A DNA stretch of 64,000 bases, taken from NCBI RefSeq assembly GCF_000237925.1, contig NC_031496.1, positions 26,281,510 to 26,345,509 on the forward strand. Direction: 5' to 3'. The notes below the pieces were generated by a model that saw only the letters and a list, made by a program, of their open reading frames with translations, did no database searches and was not told where the DNA came from. This DNA is from Schistosoma mansoni (Eukaryota; Platyhelminthes; Trematoda; Strigeidida; Schistosomatidae). The position numbers were made by a program, and so were the translations under genes. This document shows positions 54,828 to 64,000 of the stretch, piece by piece. How positions within the stretch are numbered: position 1 is the stretch's first letter; each line of letters opens with the position of its first letter.

Positions 54828-56652
54828 ACTACTGATTCAAAACTAGCGATTGAACAAAACTTTTATGAAATTATATTTTCAATGAATGAGACAATGCTTG
54901 TTTCCCATTAGCTGAACTGTAATCTATGATCATCGAGAGAAATATTTAAAATAAACCCAGATAGATTGAATCAAATTATATGGATAAAGATGAGATCTTA
55001 TCAAATTGATTTTATCATGCAAATGACCTTAACTTAATCCTTTGTTATTAGTTAACCCCTTTATATTGTTACAGATAATGTTGAACATTCCAAAGTCATA
55101 TCCTCATTACCATTCTATCAATTGGCTCATTTATTCATTCATTCTGATGAAGCGTTTTATTAACTTGTATCAGTTAAAAAGAGTTCAATTAAAGTTACTT
55201 CAAAAGGTGTTCTTCATTACATTTTTATTCAAAAATTTAATTAATTTCTGAGAAAAGTCTCTACATACTTTATGTCTTCTTAAAATTCACTTTCTTTGGT
55301 AGCTAATGACGTAAAAAGAATAAATGAATGGTAGATTGATAGACCAGAGGATTATAATTATTAATTTACACTAAAATCTGGAAAGCTGTTGACGAACATT
55401 AAAGGCCATTGATGCAATATTGAAAGAAACAAGATCACAACCAAGTAATAACTGAGAACCTATGATTTCTGAAGTTATCTATGATTGTTGTGAGACGGTT
55501 ATCATCACTGGTAATTGACATACTATACCAATACATAACTGAAGTTCTAATAGGTTTCATCGGAATCTAATTTGGTAGTCTATTGGTAACCATTAAACCA
55601 TGGGTTCGATTCCGTGACAGGGAATAAGTACTAAATGTTGAAGGACCAAACCTTCTTTTAGAGCCTTTTAATTTAAACAGTGCGTTGACGGATATCACTT
55701 AGTGATAAAATCTACCCTCAATGTGAACACGTCATGGCAAAACACAATATAACGTCACATTATATTTAACAAACAAAAAATAAAATTAATTCACTTGTAT
55801 TGGTTGCTTGAATATTCCCAACGATATTTAAGACCGCAATTGATTGGTCCCTTTTTGGCATATGTGCAACCAGTGCGGAATGCAAAGATGGATGGTAACT
55901 AGTCATGGAATCTAGGACTTGCTTTTCATCCTATTTCAAAGAGACTGACCAAGTGTATTACTAAACATTAGTAGGAAGATTCAAACAACCAATGCAAACA
56001 AATGAAAATTCACTCCATTGCACGAGACTATTGCTACCCGGACTCAGTAGCTGTGTGAATAACGTTATAGCATTTAGAACAAATGGTGCCTGGTTTGAGT
56101 CCCATGGTGAACGCTATTCAGATCTAGATACATCCGGCTAACGAGTTCAAAATAGGATGAATCTCGTGTTCTGAATTTCACTGCTCGACCCTATCGATCT
56201 CTGCTTAAAGAACAAGATTGTGAAATGGTTTTTACACATTTATGAGAAATCTTTTCATTTCCATCATGTGGCCTTCTTTCTATGTTGTATCAATTCTATC
56301 GAAGTTGAATTTCTGAAGTAAATAAGTTGGAAATTGATCTTGCTCATTTTTATTCCCAGTGAATTTCCTTTTAAAAAGAACTATTTTAGACAAATTAAAT
56401 AAAGGCAATCTGGAGTTACTTATAGATGCTTGAATTAACAACACTAAGTTTAAAAGAACACTTTATTCGGTTGCTGGAAAAGAAAACATTTCAATAAAAC
56501 AAAACTACTGAATAGAGAATTAAAACAAGCGACATGATTATCAAATCTATGAATGGAAAGATAAGATAATCTTTTTACTAAAATGAAGTATCTCAATTTG
56601 AGATGAAACATTCTCAATATAATTTAAATGAATTTGTGTCAAAAACAAACAA
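54828..56652. repeat. 1,825-bp segment duplicated at 60692-62516
   Basis: Direct repeat at a constant offset of 5,864 bp; no difference seen where compared. It fills exactly the space between two 200-N gaps in the middle of a LINE. It holds AT-rich unique-looking sequence, a tRNA-like fragment with B box GGTTCGATTCC near 55605, and two decayed Sm-alpha-like units (55880-55965 minus, 56030-56185 plus). Confidence 0.93.
55880..56185. repeat. Two decayed Sm-alpha-like hammerhead units in opposite orientation
   Basis: Minus: AATAGGATGAAAAGCAAGTCC then TAGATTCCATGAC (55895-55945). Plus: a tRNA-like part with GGACTCAGTAGCTGTGTGAA and a B box (GGTTTGAGTCCC), then ACATCCGGCTAACGAGTTC, AAATAGGATGAATCTCGTG, TTCTGAATTTCACTGC (56037-56172). 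Core boxes are mutated in both. The same pair recurs at 61744-62049. Confidence 0.65.
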
Positions 56653-56852
56653 NNNNNNNNNNNNNNNNNNNNNNNNNNNNNNNNNNNNNNNNNNNNNNNN
56701 NNNNNNNNNNNNNNNNNNNNNNNNNNNNNNNNNNNNNNNNNNNNNNNNNNNNNNNNNNNNNNNNNNNNNNNNNNNNNNNNNNNNNNNNNNNNNNNNNNNN
56801 NNNNNNNNNNNNNNNNNNNNNNNNNNNNNNNNNNNNNNNNNNNNNNNNNNNN
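56653..56852. other. Assembly gap (200 N)
   Basis: Second of the pair flanking the duplicated segment. Confidence 0.99.
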
Positions 56853-57250
56853 CATCAACAATGCACAAGTATTTATAAACAGTTTTCTACGTAAGACACT
56901 GAATGTCCGTTGGTTGGATACCATCAGCAACAGCCTTCTGTGGGAGAGAACAAACCAGCTTCCAGATGAAGAGGAAATTAGGAAAAGACGTTGGAAGTGA
57001 ATAGGACATACATTGAGAGAATTACCAAACTGTATCGCGGGGCAAGCCCTAACTCGAAATCCGGAAAGCAAGCGGAAAAGAGGAAGGTCAAAGAACACAT
57101 TGCGTTAGGAAATAGAAGCAGATATGAAAAGGATGAATGTTAACTGAAAAGAACCGGAAAGGATTATCTAGGACAGTGTTAGATGGAGAATGCTGGTAAC
57201 AGGCGTAAGTAAGTGAGCTCAGTAGTGACTGGCTTCGAGATGGATTTCCT
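56853..57250 (+). mobile_element. RTE-C LINE, C-terminal end
   Basis: [40 protein letters not shown], then GRSKNTLR and the 3' UTR start ACTGGCTTCGAGATGGATTTCC. Nearly identical to 30602-30915. This is the continuation of 52450-54627 on the other side of the two gaps; the part in between is not represented. It stops before the tRNA-like module. Confidence 0.85.
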
Positions 57251-58295
57251 TGTAACCTATGTATTGGGTTTTTAAAATAATTTCTGTGTCCATGACTGTT
57301 GAGAACAACATCTTGAGAGATTTTTAAGTTTATACGTAAACTTCATACACGGTCCCCAAATTTTTTTATTGTGGGTTGTAAACATGCTTATGATTTATCC
57401 GTGGTCTTGAATCCAACACAAACAAGAATTGTGGGTTGGATGGTAGTTAAACTACTCACTCTGAAATATTAAAAGGGTAGTTCCCAACGGAATTCAAACC
57501 AGTCGTTTAATAAGTATGGGAGTATGAAATGGAATGTTTCTGGATGTTATCTTACGATTTGAGTCCCTAAACGGCATGACAATACATGTGTCATATAAGA
57601 TAACAGGTCAGATTGAACCCTGATGAGTGCTAGCTCAGCTAAGGAAGTGAACAATGTAGAAGTGGGAGATAACTTGTCCTCTTGAACGTAAACTTGTTCG
57701 AAGACTCGAAAATTTTTGCGTATGATATGGTCGTAAAGATGGAAACGATCTATAATGGTCAGTACTAATCCCTAGGACAAGCGAGGGTTCTACAGGACGA
57801 GTTGTTAGTTAACCTCTTGATTCTGAAGAGTATAAGAATGCCAAGAATGAGAGATGAGAATATCCGGATGCTACTCGAATATAATGCCTCTGTGGTCCGA
57901 TGAGTGTTAGATGAAAGTTTCAAGATTATGTCCTAGGTCACTATTAAGTGCACTTATCTTTGCCACAAGAATAATAGACCCAATCCCAAAATTGTAGATT
58001 TACAATGATATGACAACTAAACTATAAGATGTTACGTCAAAGTCGCATCACTGTCTATACTGATTCGTCCTATGGTGGTAGTCAGCATTATGATGTTTAG
58101 CTCTAATGCGGAACAAACGTAGCTGGAGATAAAATAATATATTTAATAAAAAAAGGGGTGAGTTACACAGAGTGACCACCCCGACATGTCCAAGACAAGC
58201 CATGCCAATCAAGAGTTCTTGTCTTCACCAGTTATGACACCCTCCGTGGCGTTAAACGTTAAGTGACAGTCTTCAGTTACCGCATTTTCGCAATC
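57251..58295. other. No gene recognised
   Basis: AT-rich sequence with no exon or element that I can name. Confidence 0.4.
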
Positions 58296-58800
58296 AAGGA
58301 TCTATAGTGTTCTACTTTTATAAAGAGAATGCGATAGGTATAATGGAAACAATTATTATGATAACCAACCGTACCAGTGATTGTTTTACCGTACCTGTTT
58401 GTTAAAGAGTACCAAAAAACACAGTTTTCCGTTGTTTGTGATCTTGCACGAACTCTCATAGGCTCAGTAGACTCTCTTGTGGATTTTGGCACGATTTCGT
58501 TATGATTTCGATACCACGAGATCACAAAAAAATATATCCAAACTCCAATCTACAACTGTCTTTCTAATATCCTAGCCATAACAGGGAGATCAAGCACCGG
58601 TAAAGCAACTGCATTCACTTGGATACGTGATAGGGCATCGGCAACATAGTTTGACTTGTCTTCAACATGGCGGAGGTCTGTCGTGAACTGAGAGATATAG
58701 TCCAAATGTCTGCACTCTCGTGGTGAGTAGCGGTCAGACTTGGTATGTAGAGCATACGTTAAAGGCTTATGGTCGGTGAATAAGACGAAATTGCAACCTC
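58296..58800 (-). mobile_element. Ty3/gypsy fossil: RNase H remnant with LTR-like end
   Basis: The minus strand gives [40 protein letters not shown] and NYVADALSRIQVNAVALP, an RNase H region of a Ty3 element different from the one at 39-42 kb ([10 protein letters not shown] there). 58296-58540 matches the LTR-like block at 53368. A short broken fragment. Confidence 0.7.
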
Positions 58801-60080
58801 CTACTGCGTGTGGAAACGTGTGATGGCACAGCAGGCTGCTGGCAGTTCTTGACCGAAAGCGTTACGTCACATCGGACTCACCATATGTGGAAACGTCGAG
58901 TCTCAGTCGACTATGATCACTACAGGCTAATGTTTGATATGGAATGGATGGGAGTTTTAGTTGTGCTTTATAGCATGCAACTAAATGAGATATGTAATAA
59001 TTTGTGTGAAGTAAGAACAAGAAAGACTGGTAAAACTGAAGATTTATCACCTAAAAACATGACAACGCTAGCCAGAATTACACTTATTTATATATTGGTT
59101 CATAAACCCACTTGATTATTCATTTGAAGAAAGTCACATATGAAAAATGTCGAGAATTCTAACAAAATAAGAAGCTGCATGTCACGTGAAATATAGTTCA
59201 CGTTAATTTAACACAAAGAATATTATACTGGATAAAATTTACATTGCAAATGAAACCAGTCCTATGTTCATCGAATGAATTCACTGAAGATAAGACGAAT
59301 ATCATTATGAGCAGTTACCGCACTGTATTAAAATAGGAAGGTAACATCCAGCAACAATCACATGGTATTACGAAAAACTGTGATCTCACCTTTTTATCTT
59401 GTCATATCAGTAGCGAAAATATTTTCATTGTAAAAGCCAGTGACAGTTACCATTGTAAGCAATAAAGTTCCTCGAAAAAGTCCATTTTAAAGTAATGTAA
59501 TGTCACATCCAATCTTATACACAAAAATCAGCAGTAAAAATAATAATTAGGTAACGGCTGAATTCAGTTCATTCGTGTTAATACTTTTAAGACTTCATGC
59601 ACTTGATTATATATTATGATTCGAAATATTTAATGAGAGATTCACTGTATGCAAACACGTTAGCACTAGGAAATACACAAACGCTGTTAGTCATTATAAA
59701 GTAACTGTTAATCATTCTTCCGATTTCTACAAATAAATCGGATCGGTTTCTTCTAGTCGTTTTTTATCTTTTAAGAAAATATTTTCTGTTGGAAATATGA
59801 GCTACTCTTTATATATAAGTAGCTTGGTGTATTTCACAAAGCAGATTTCTCAGGTGCTCACCTAAAATACTAAATAAAATGCAAAAAGATATTCTTTAGA
59901 ATACAGATGGAAACTACTAACAGTAAGTTATGGATTTTACTTTAAAGGTTGATTATGAGCAGACCAAAATCAAATCCTGATTGTAGCTTCTATAATCTAA
60001 TTCCTTCGCTTTACGACTTCTAATTAATGAAAATGACATTTGTTAGTTGTTGGCCAATAAATATTTTAGTGATTAAATTT
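58801..60080. other. No gene recognised
   Basis: AT-rich sequence with chance open frames only. Confidence 0.4.
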
Positions 60081-60087
60081 ATGAATC

Positions 60088-60270
60088 AATCTAACCTACA
60101 CTACCATTATAAACCTAGAGGCACTGGGAGACTGTTCCGTCCCATTATAGGACTCCTCAGCAGTGCACATCCACGATTTCGCACCAATGGGACTCGAAAC
60201 TGGGACCTTCGATCTCGCACGTGAACGCTTGACCTCCAGAACACTGAGCCAACATCCAACGGTGTTAATG
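60088..60270 (-). mobile_element. Hammerhead SINE, left member of an inverted pair
   Basis: Minus strand: AACACCGTTGGATGTTGGCT, tRNA-like head with degraded boxes, GCACTGCTGAGGAGTCCTA, GGGACGGAACAGTC, CCCAGTGCCTCTAGG. CUGANGA and stem II are kept, GAAA reads GGAA, and stem III is disrupted. Confidence 0.7.
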
Positions 60271-60274
60271 TGCA

Positions 60275-60510
60275 ACTTCGATAGATCCACGACCCGGCTC
60301 AAAGATCCAGTGGTTAAGCGTTCGCGCATGAGACCGAAGATCCTAGGTTCGAGTTCCGCGTTCGAGATCACGGATACACACTGCTGAGGAGTTCCATACT
60401 AGGATGAAATAGTCGTTCACTGCTTCCAGATTTTCATTAGTGGTCTAGCTTATACTGAATCATGAATTCAACTATTAAAATTACTACATTCTCCACAAAT
60501 CTCTCTTCTG
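60275..60510 (+). mobile_element. Hammerhead SINE, right member of the inverted pair
   Basis: Plus strand: CAGTGGTTAAGCGTTCGCGC, B box GGTTCGAGTTCC, ACACACTGCTGAGGAGTTCC, AGGATGAAATAGTCGTTCAC, TGCTTCCAGATTTTCATT and the tail CTCCACAAATCTCTCTTCTG. Several stem positions are mutated. Confidence 0.7.
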
Positions 60511-60691
60511 ATACAAAATATTTGACTGTAGTTTCGCAAATGACAGCGTGTTGTTTATTTGATTAATAAAGGCATATAAAAAAGGTTATACACTTCAAAA
60601 CTGCTGGTTAAGTAAGTTCTCACAAATGGAAATATATCTAAGTTATTACTCTTTATTTGGAAAATCGCTTACAATATCCTTTTTATCGGTA

Positions 60692-62516
60692 ACTACTGAT
60701 TCAAAACTAGCGATTGAACAAAACTTTTATGAAATTATATTTTCAATGAATGAGACAATGCTTGTTTCCCATTAGCTGAACTGTAATCTATGATCATCGA
60801 GAGAAATATTTAAAATAAACCCAGATAGATTGAATCAAATTATATGGATAAAGATGAGATCTTATCAAATTGATTTTATCATGCAAATGACCTTAACTTA
60901 ATCCTTTGTTATTAGTTAACCCCTTTATATTGTTACAGATAATGTTGAACATTCCAAAGTCATATCCTCATTACCATTCTATCAATTGGCTCATTTATTC
61001 ATTCATTCTGATGAAGCGTTTTATTAACTTGTATCAGTTAAAAAGAGTTCAATTAAAGTTACTTCAAAAGGTGTTCTTCATTACATTTTTATTCAAAAAT
61101 TTAATTAATTTCTGAGAAAAGTCTCTACATACTTTATGTCTTCTTAAAATTCACTTTCTTTGGTAGCTAATGACGTAAAAAGAATAAATGAATGGTAGAT
61201 TGATAGACCAGAGGATTATAATTATTAATTTACACTAAAATCTGGAAAGCTGTTGACGAACATTAAAGGCCATTGATGCAATATTGAAAGAAACAAGATC
61301 ACAACCAAGTAATAACTGAGAACCTATGATTTCTGAAGTTATCTATGATTGTTGTGAGACGGTTATCATCACTGGTAATTGACATACTATACCAATACAT
61401 AACTGAAGTTCTAATAGGTTTCATCGGAATCTAATTTGGTAGTCTATTGGTAACCATTAAACCATGGGTTCGATTCCGTGACAGGGAATAAGTACTAAAT
61501 GTTGAAGGACCAAACCTTCTTTTAGAGCCTTTTAATTTAAACAGTGCGTTGACGGATATCACTTAGTGATAAAATCTACCCTCAATGTGAACACGTCATG
61601 GCAAAACACAATATAACGTCACATTATATTTAACAAACAAAAAATAAAATTAATTCACTTGTATTGGTTGCTTGAATATTCCCAACGATATTTAAGACCG
61701 CAATTGATTGGTCCCTTTTTGGCATATGTGCAACCAGTGCGGAATGCAAAGATGGATGGTAACTAGTCATGGAATCTAGGACTTGCTTTTCATCCTATTT
61801 CAAAGAGACTGACCAAGTGTATTACTAAACATTAGTAGGAAGATTCAAACAACCAATGCAAACAAATGAAAATTCACTCCATTGCACGAGACTATTGCTA
61901 CCCGGACTCAGTAGCTGTGTGAATAACGTTATAGCATTTAGAACAAATGGTGCCTGGTTTGAGTCCCATGGTGAACGCTATTCAGATCTAGATACATCCG
62001 GCTAACGAGTTCAAAATAGGATGAATCTCGTGTTCTGAATTTCACTGCTCGACCCTATCGATCTCTGCTTAAAGAACAAGATTGTGAAATGGTTTTTACA
62101 CATTTATGAGAAATCTTTTCATTTCCATCATGTGGCCTTCTTTCTATGTTGTATCAATTCTATCGAAGTTGAATTTCTGAAGTAAATAAGTTGGAAATTG
62201 ATCTTGCTCATTTTTATTCCCAGTGAATTTCCTTTTAAAAAGAACTATTTTAGACAAATTAAATAAAGGCAATCTGGAGTTACTTATAGATGCTTGAATT
62301 AACAACACTAAGTTTAAAAGAACACTTTATTCGGTTGCTGGAAAAGAAAACATTTCAATAAAACAAAACTACTGAATAGAGAATTAAAACAAGCGACATG
62401 ATTATCAAATCTATGAATGGAAAGATAAGATAATCTTTTTACTAAAATGAAGTATCTCAATTTGAGATGAAACATTCTCAATATAATTTAAATGAATTTG
62501 TGTCAAAAACAAACAA
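60692..62516. repeat. 1,825-bp segment, second copy (continuous with flanks)
   Basis: Same sequence as 54828-56652, but here without N at either edge: it continues from AATATCCTTTTTATCGGTA on the left and into TCAAAAGAGTTGTAG on the right. This is probably its true location. Confidence 0.92.
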
Positions 62517-62659
62517 TCAAAAGAGTTGTAGAATTGAAGACCAAATTTTTGAAATTATTTATTAGATTTCAATGGTTTTATATTCCTTTCTATTCTAGTA
62601 CTTTATGTCTAGTGTTCAATGAGAATAACTTGGTTAGTGGTACCATTTTGATTATAGAT

Positions 62660-62808
62660 AAAAACAATAAGACGAAACGGCTGTCTAATGCTTCCAGGTT
62701 TTCCATGGTGGTCTAACTTCAATTGATTCATGATCTCAACCATCTCACCCCGCGGGATTTGAACCAAGGACCTATCGGTTGCGCGCGAACGCTTTAACCT
62801 CTAATGAC
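62660..62808. mobile_element. Hammerhead SINE fragment, rearranged
   Basis: 62670-62745 is the 3' body on the plus strand (CTAATGCTTCCAGGTTTTCC, GGTGGTCTAACTTCAATTG). 62750-62806 is the tRNA-like head on the minus strand (degraded B box and GCGCGCGAACGC...TAACCTCTA). Another 5'-inverted copy. Confidence 0.6.
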
Positions 62809-62810
62809 TG

Positions 62811-63140
62811 GCTTGAAGAGGTATTTCCTGAAGTTCTAGTGAGAAGCAGTGACCAGTGGAGTTCAACCAGGTCTGTTGTGAGATAGTAACTCAATGAAGA
62901 CATGGGTGGATGTGTCTCTCAATTTTGTGGATCGGTTGAAGTTAGACATAAACACCGTTGGATGCCGGCTCAGTGGTTTAGAGGTTAGGCGCTTGCGCGC
63001 GAAACTGATAGGTCCTAGGTTCAGATCTCGCGGTGTGGGGTCGTGGATGCACACTGCTGCGGAGTCCCACACTAGGACGAAATGGCCGTCTATTGCTTCT
63101 ACGTTTTCCACGGTGGTCCGAATTGATTATTATAATCCGT
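62811..63140 (+). mobile_element. RTE-C 3' UTR + tRNA-like + hammerhead module
   Basis: Starts TGACTGGCTTGAAGAGGTAT, TTCTAGTGAGAAGCAGTGAC, as in the RTE-C 3' UTR at 31000. Then AGACATAAACACCGTTGGATG, tRNA-like GCCGGCTCAGTGGTTTAGAGG with B box remnant GGTTCAGATCTC, and a hammerhead region 63049-63096 (CTGCGGA core with A to C, GTCC/GGAC, GAAA kept, then TGGCCGTC). The body ends CGTTTTCCACGGTGGTCCG. No LINE coding part is attached. Confidence 0.72.
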
Positions 63141-63870
63141 TAGATTTTACATGAAATATCTTTTATAGGGTCAAGAATTGGATTCAAACTAGTGTCGAGA
63201 AGATAAAATAACCTATTTACATTATAACATATATATACATAGTGTCTTCATGAACATTTTTTGTAGGTTTAATCAAGGACGTAAAAGAAATATACAGTTA
63301 TGAAGAATTTATTTGAAGAATAAGTACATAAAGAAACAACAGTAAGTTGCCATCTTGTTATTGACGATAATAGTGAAGATCTGATCCATAATTGATAATC
63401 CTGATGAAACATGAAAATAAAGATATCATTATTCAATTATAACTCAAGAACTTTAATCTTTTTTAACTGACCTGAAATGGAAAAACCAATTAGTCATTTC
63501 TTAATTATCACTAATCAATAATTTCATCTTTAAATGATGTTCCATATAATCTTGATGTGTTCTTGATGTACAGCGGTCATCCTAATCTACTGCTGATATT
63601 TACATATCCTTTATTCCCGAATCAACTACTTAACTGAAAAAAATCAACAAAGACTAGAATACTCTTACTGACTAGTCGGTTTAAGGTAGTAGAAGCAACA
63701 ATCAAAACCATTAGAAGATCATCATGGTAACATTGGTTTTTGTGTAGAACTTATGGAAACTTCTAAATAAAATAAAGTATTTGTAATATCTCAATTTATT
63801 CAAAATTATCATGTCAAACTGTGGTAATGATACCTTAAGGAGACTTCATTTATACTTTAGCTAATATATT
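63141..63870. other. No gene recognised
   Basis: AT-rich sequence without assignable features. Confidence 0.4.
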
Positions 63871-64000
63871 CTTGACATCTATCTCTGCTTACCATGCTTG
63901 TGAATTAAGGCTATATCGAGGCAATACGCACATTATACACATATGCCAATTAGAGACTGACTAGTTGCAGTCCTAACACATCGATGGGAAGATTCAAACA
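63871..64000 (-). repeat. Dispersed repeat unit, inverted relative to 8510
   Basis: Minus strand: TGTTTGAATCTTCCCATCG, GGACTGCAACTAGTCAGTC, TAATTGGCATATGTGTATAA, GTGCGTATTGCCTCGATATAG; matches 8530-8670 and 55800-55885. It runs off the window. Confidence 0.5.

Noticed and set aside
58810-59115. A 101-codon plus-strand frame
   Set aside because: It begins in antisense of the Ty3 RNase H remnant and has no recognisable domain or splice context.

Overview
This window is animal DNA from a blood fluke, most likely genus Schistosoma (species not resolvable by eye). The evidence is AT-rich sequence, spliced host genes with flatworm-like proteins, several RTE-type LINEs, a CsRn1/Boudicca-type Ty3 element, Penelope-like fragments, and SINE-like repeats carrying hammerhead-ribozyme motifs of the schistosome Sm-alpha kind. 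Nothing bacterial is present. Three runs of exactly 200 N (6782-6981, 49033-49232 and the pair 54628-54827 / 56653-56852) mark scaffold gaps.

Three host genes are supported, all on the minus strand. (1) A CTP:phosphocholine cytidylyltransferase (PCYT1-type) gene runs from its start codon at 31919 to its stop at 7634. Six coding exons join in phase to give 448 residues. (2) An intronless 604-codon D-3-phosphoglycerate dehydrogenase-like gene (15504-17318) lies inside the 14-kb last intron of the first gene, on the same strand. (3) LAMTOR2, the roadblock subunit of the Ragulator complex, has two coding exons (50688-50882 and 33681-33860) split by a 16.8-kb intron packed with mobile elements.

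Everything else recognisable is repeats. 1-7.6 kb (downstream of PCYT1): a possibly twin-primed RTE fragment, a foldback repeat, a CR1-like LINE piece beside a gap, and a hammerhead SINE in an inverted pair. 8-22 kb (PCYT1 last intron): decayed Sm-alpha units, Penelope-like GIY-YIG fragments, the nested gene, and a SINE with a 13-bp target duplication. 22-32 kb: other PCYT1 introns, with a second hammerhead SINE and an RTE copy that runs straight into a tRNA-like + hammerhead module. 33.9-50.7 kb (LAMTOR2 intron): a near-perfect 4.15-kb inverted repeat containing part of a Ty3 element and the endonuclease half of an RTE LINE, then the rest of that LINE, then nested SINE insertions including one headed by a tRNA-Ala-like sequence. 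51-64 kb: another RTE copy broken by gaps and by an exact 1,825-bp duplicate of sequence lying 5.9 kb downstream, a Ty3 RNase H fossil, and more hammerhead SINEs.

Three RTE subfamilies are called A, B and C here for convenience. A has a (TGAC)n tail, B an (AAAT)n tail, and C appears to end in the tRNA-like + hammerhead module. The most interesting observations are the hammerhead modules and their link to RTE-C, the SINE that shares its tail with RTE-B, the large palindrome, and the dehydrogenase-like gene that has lost its substrate-binding arginine.
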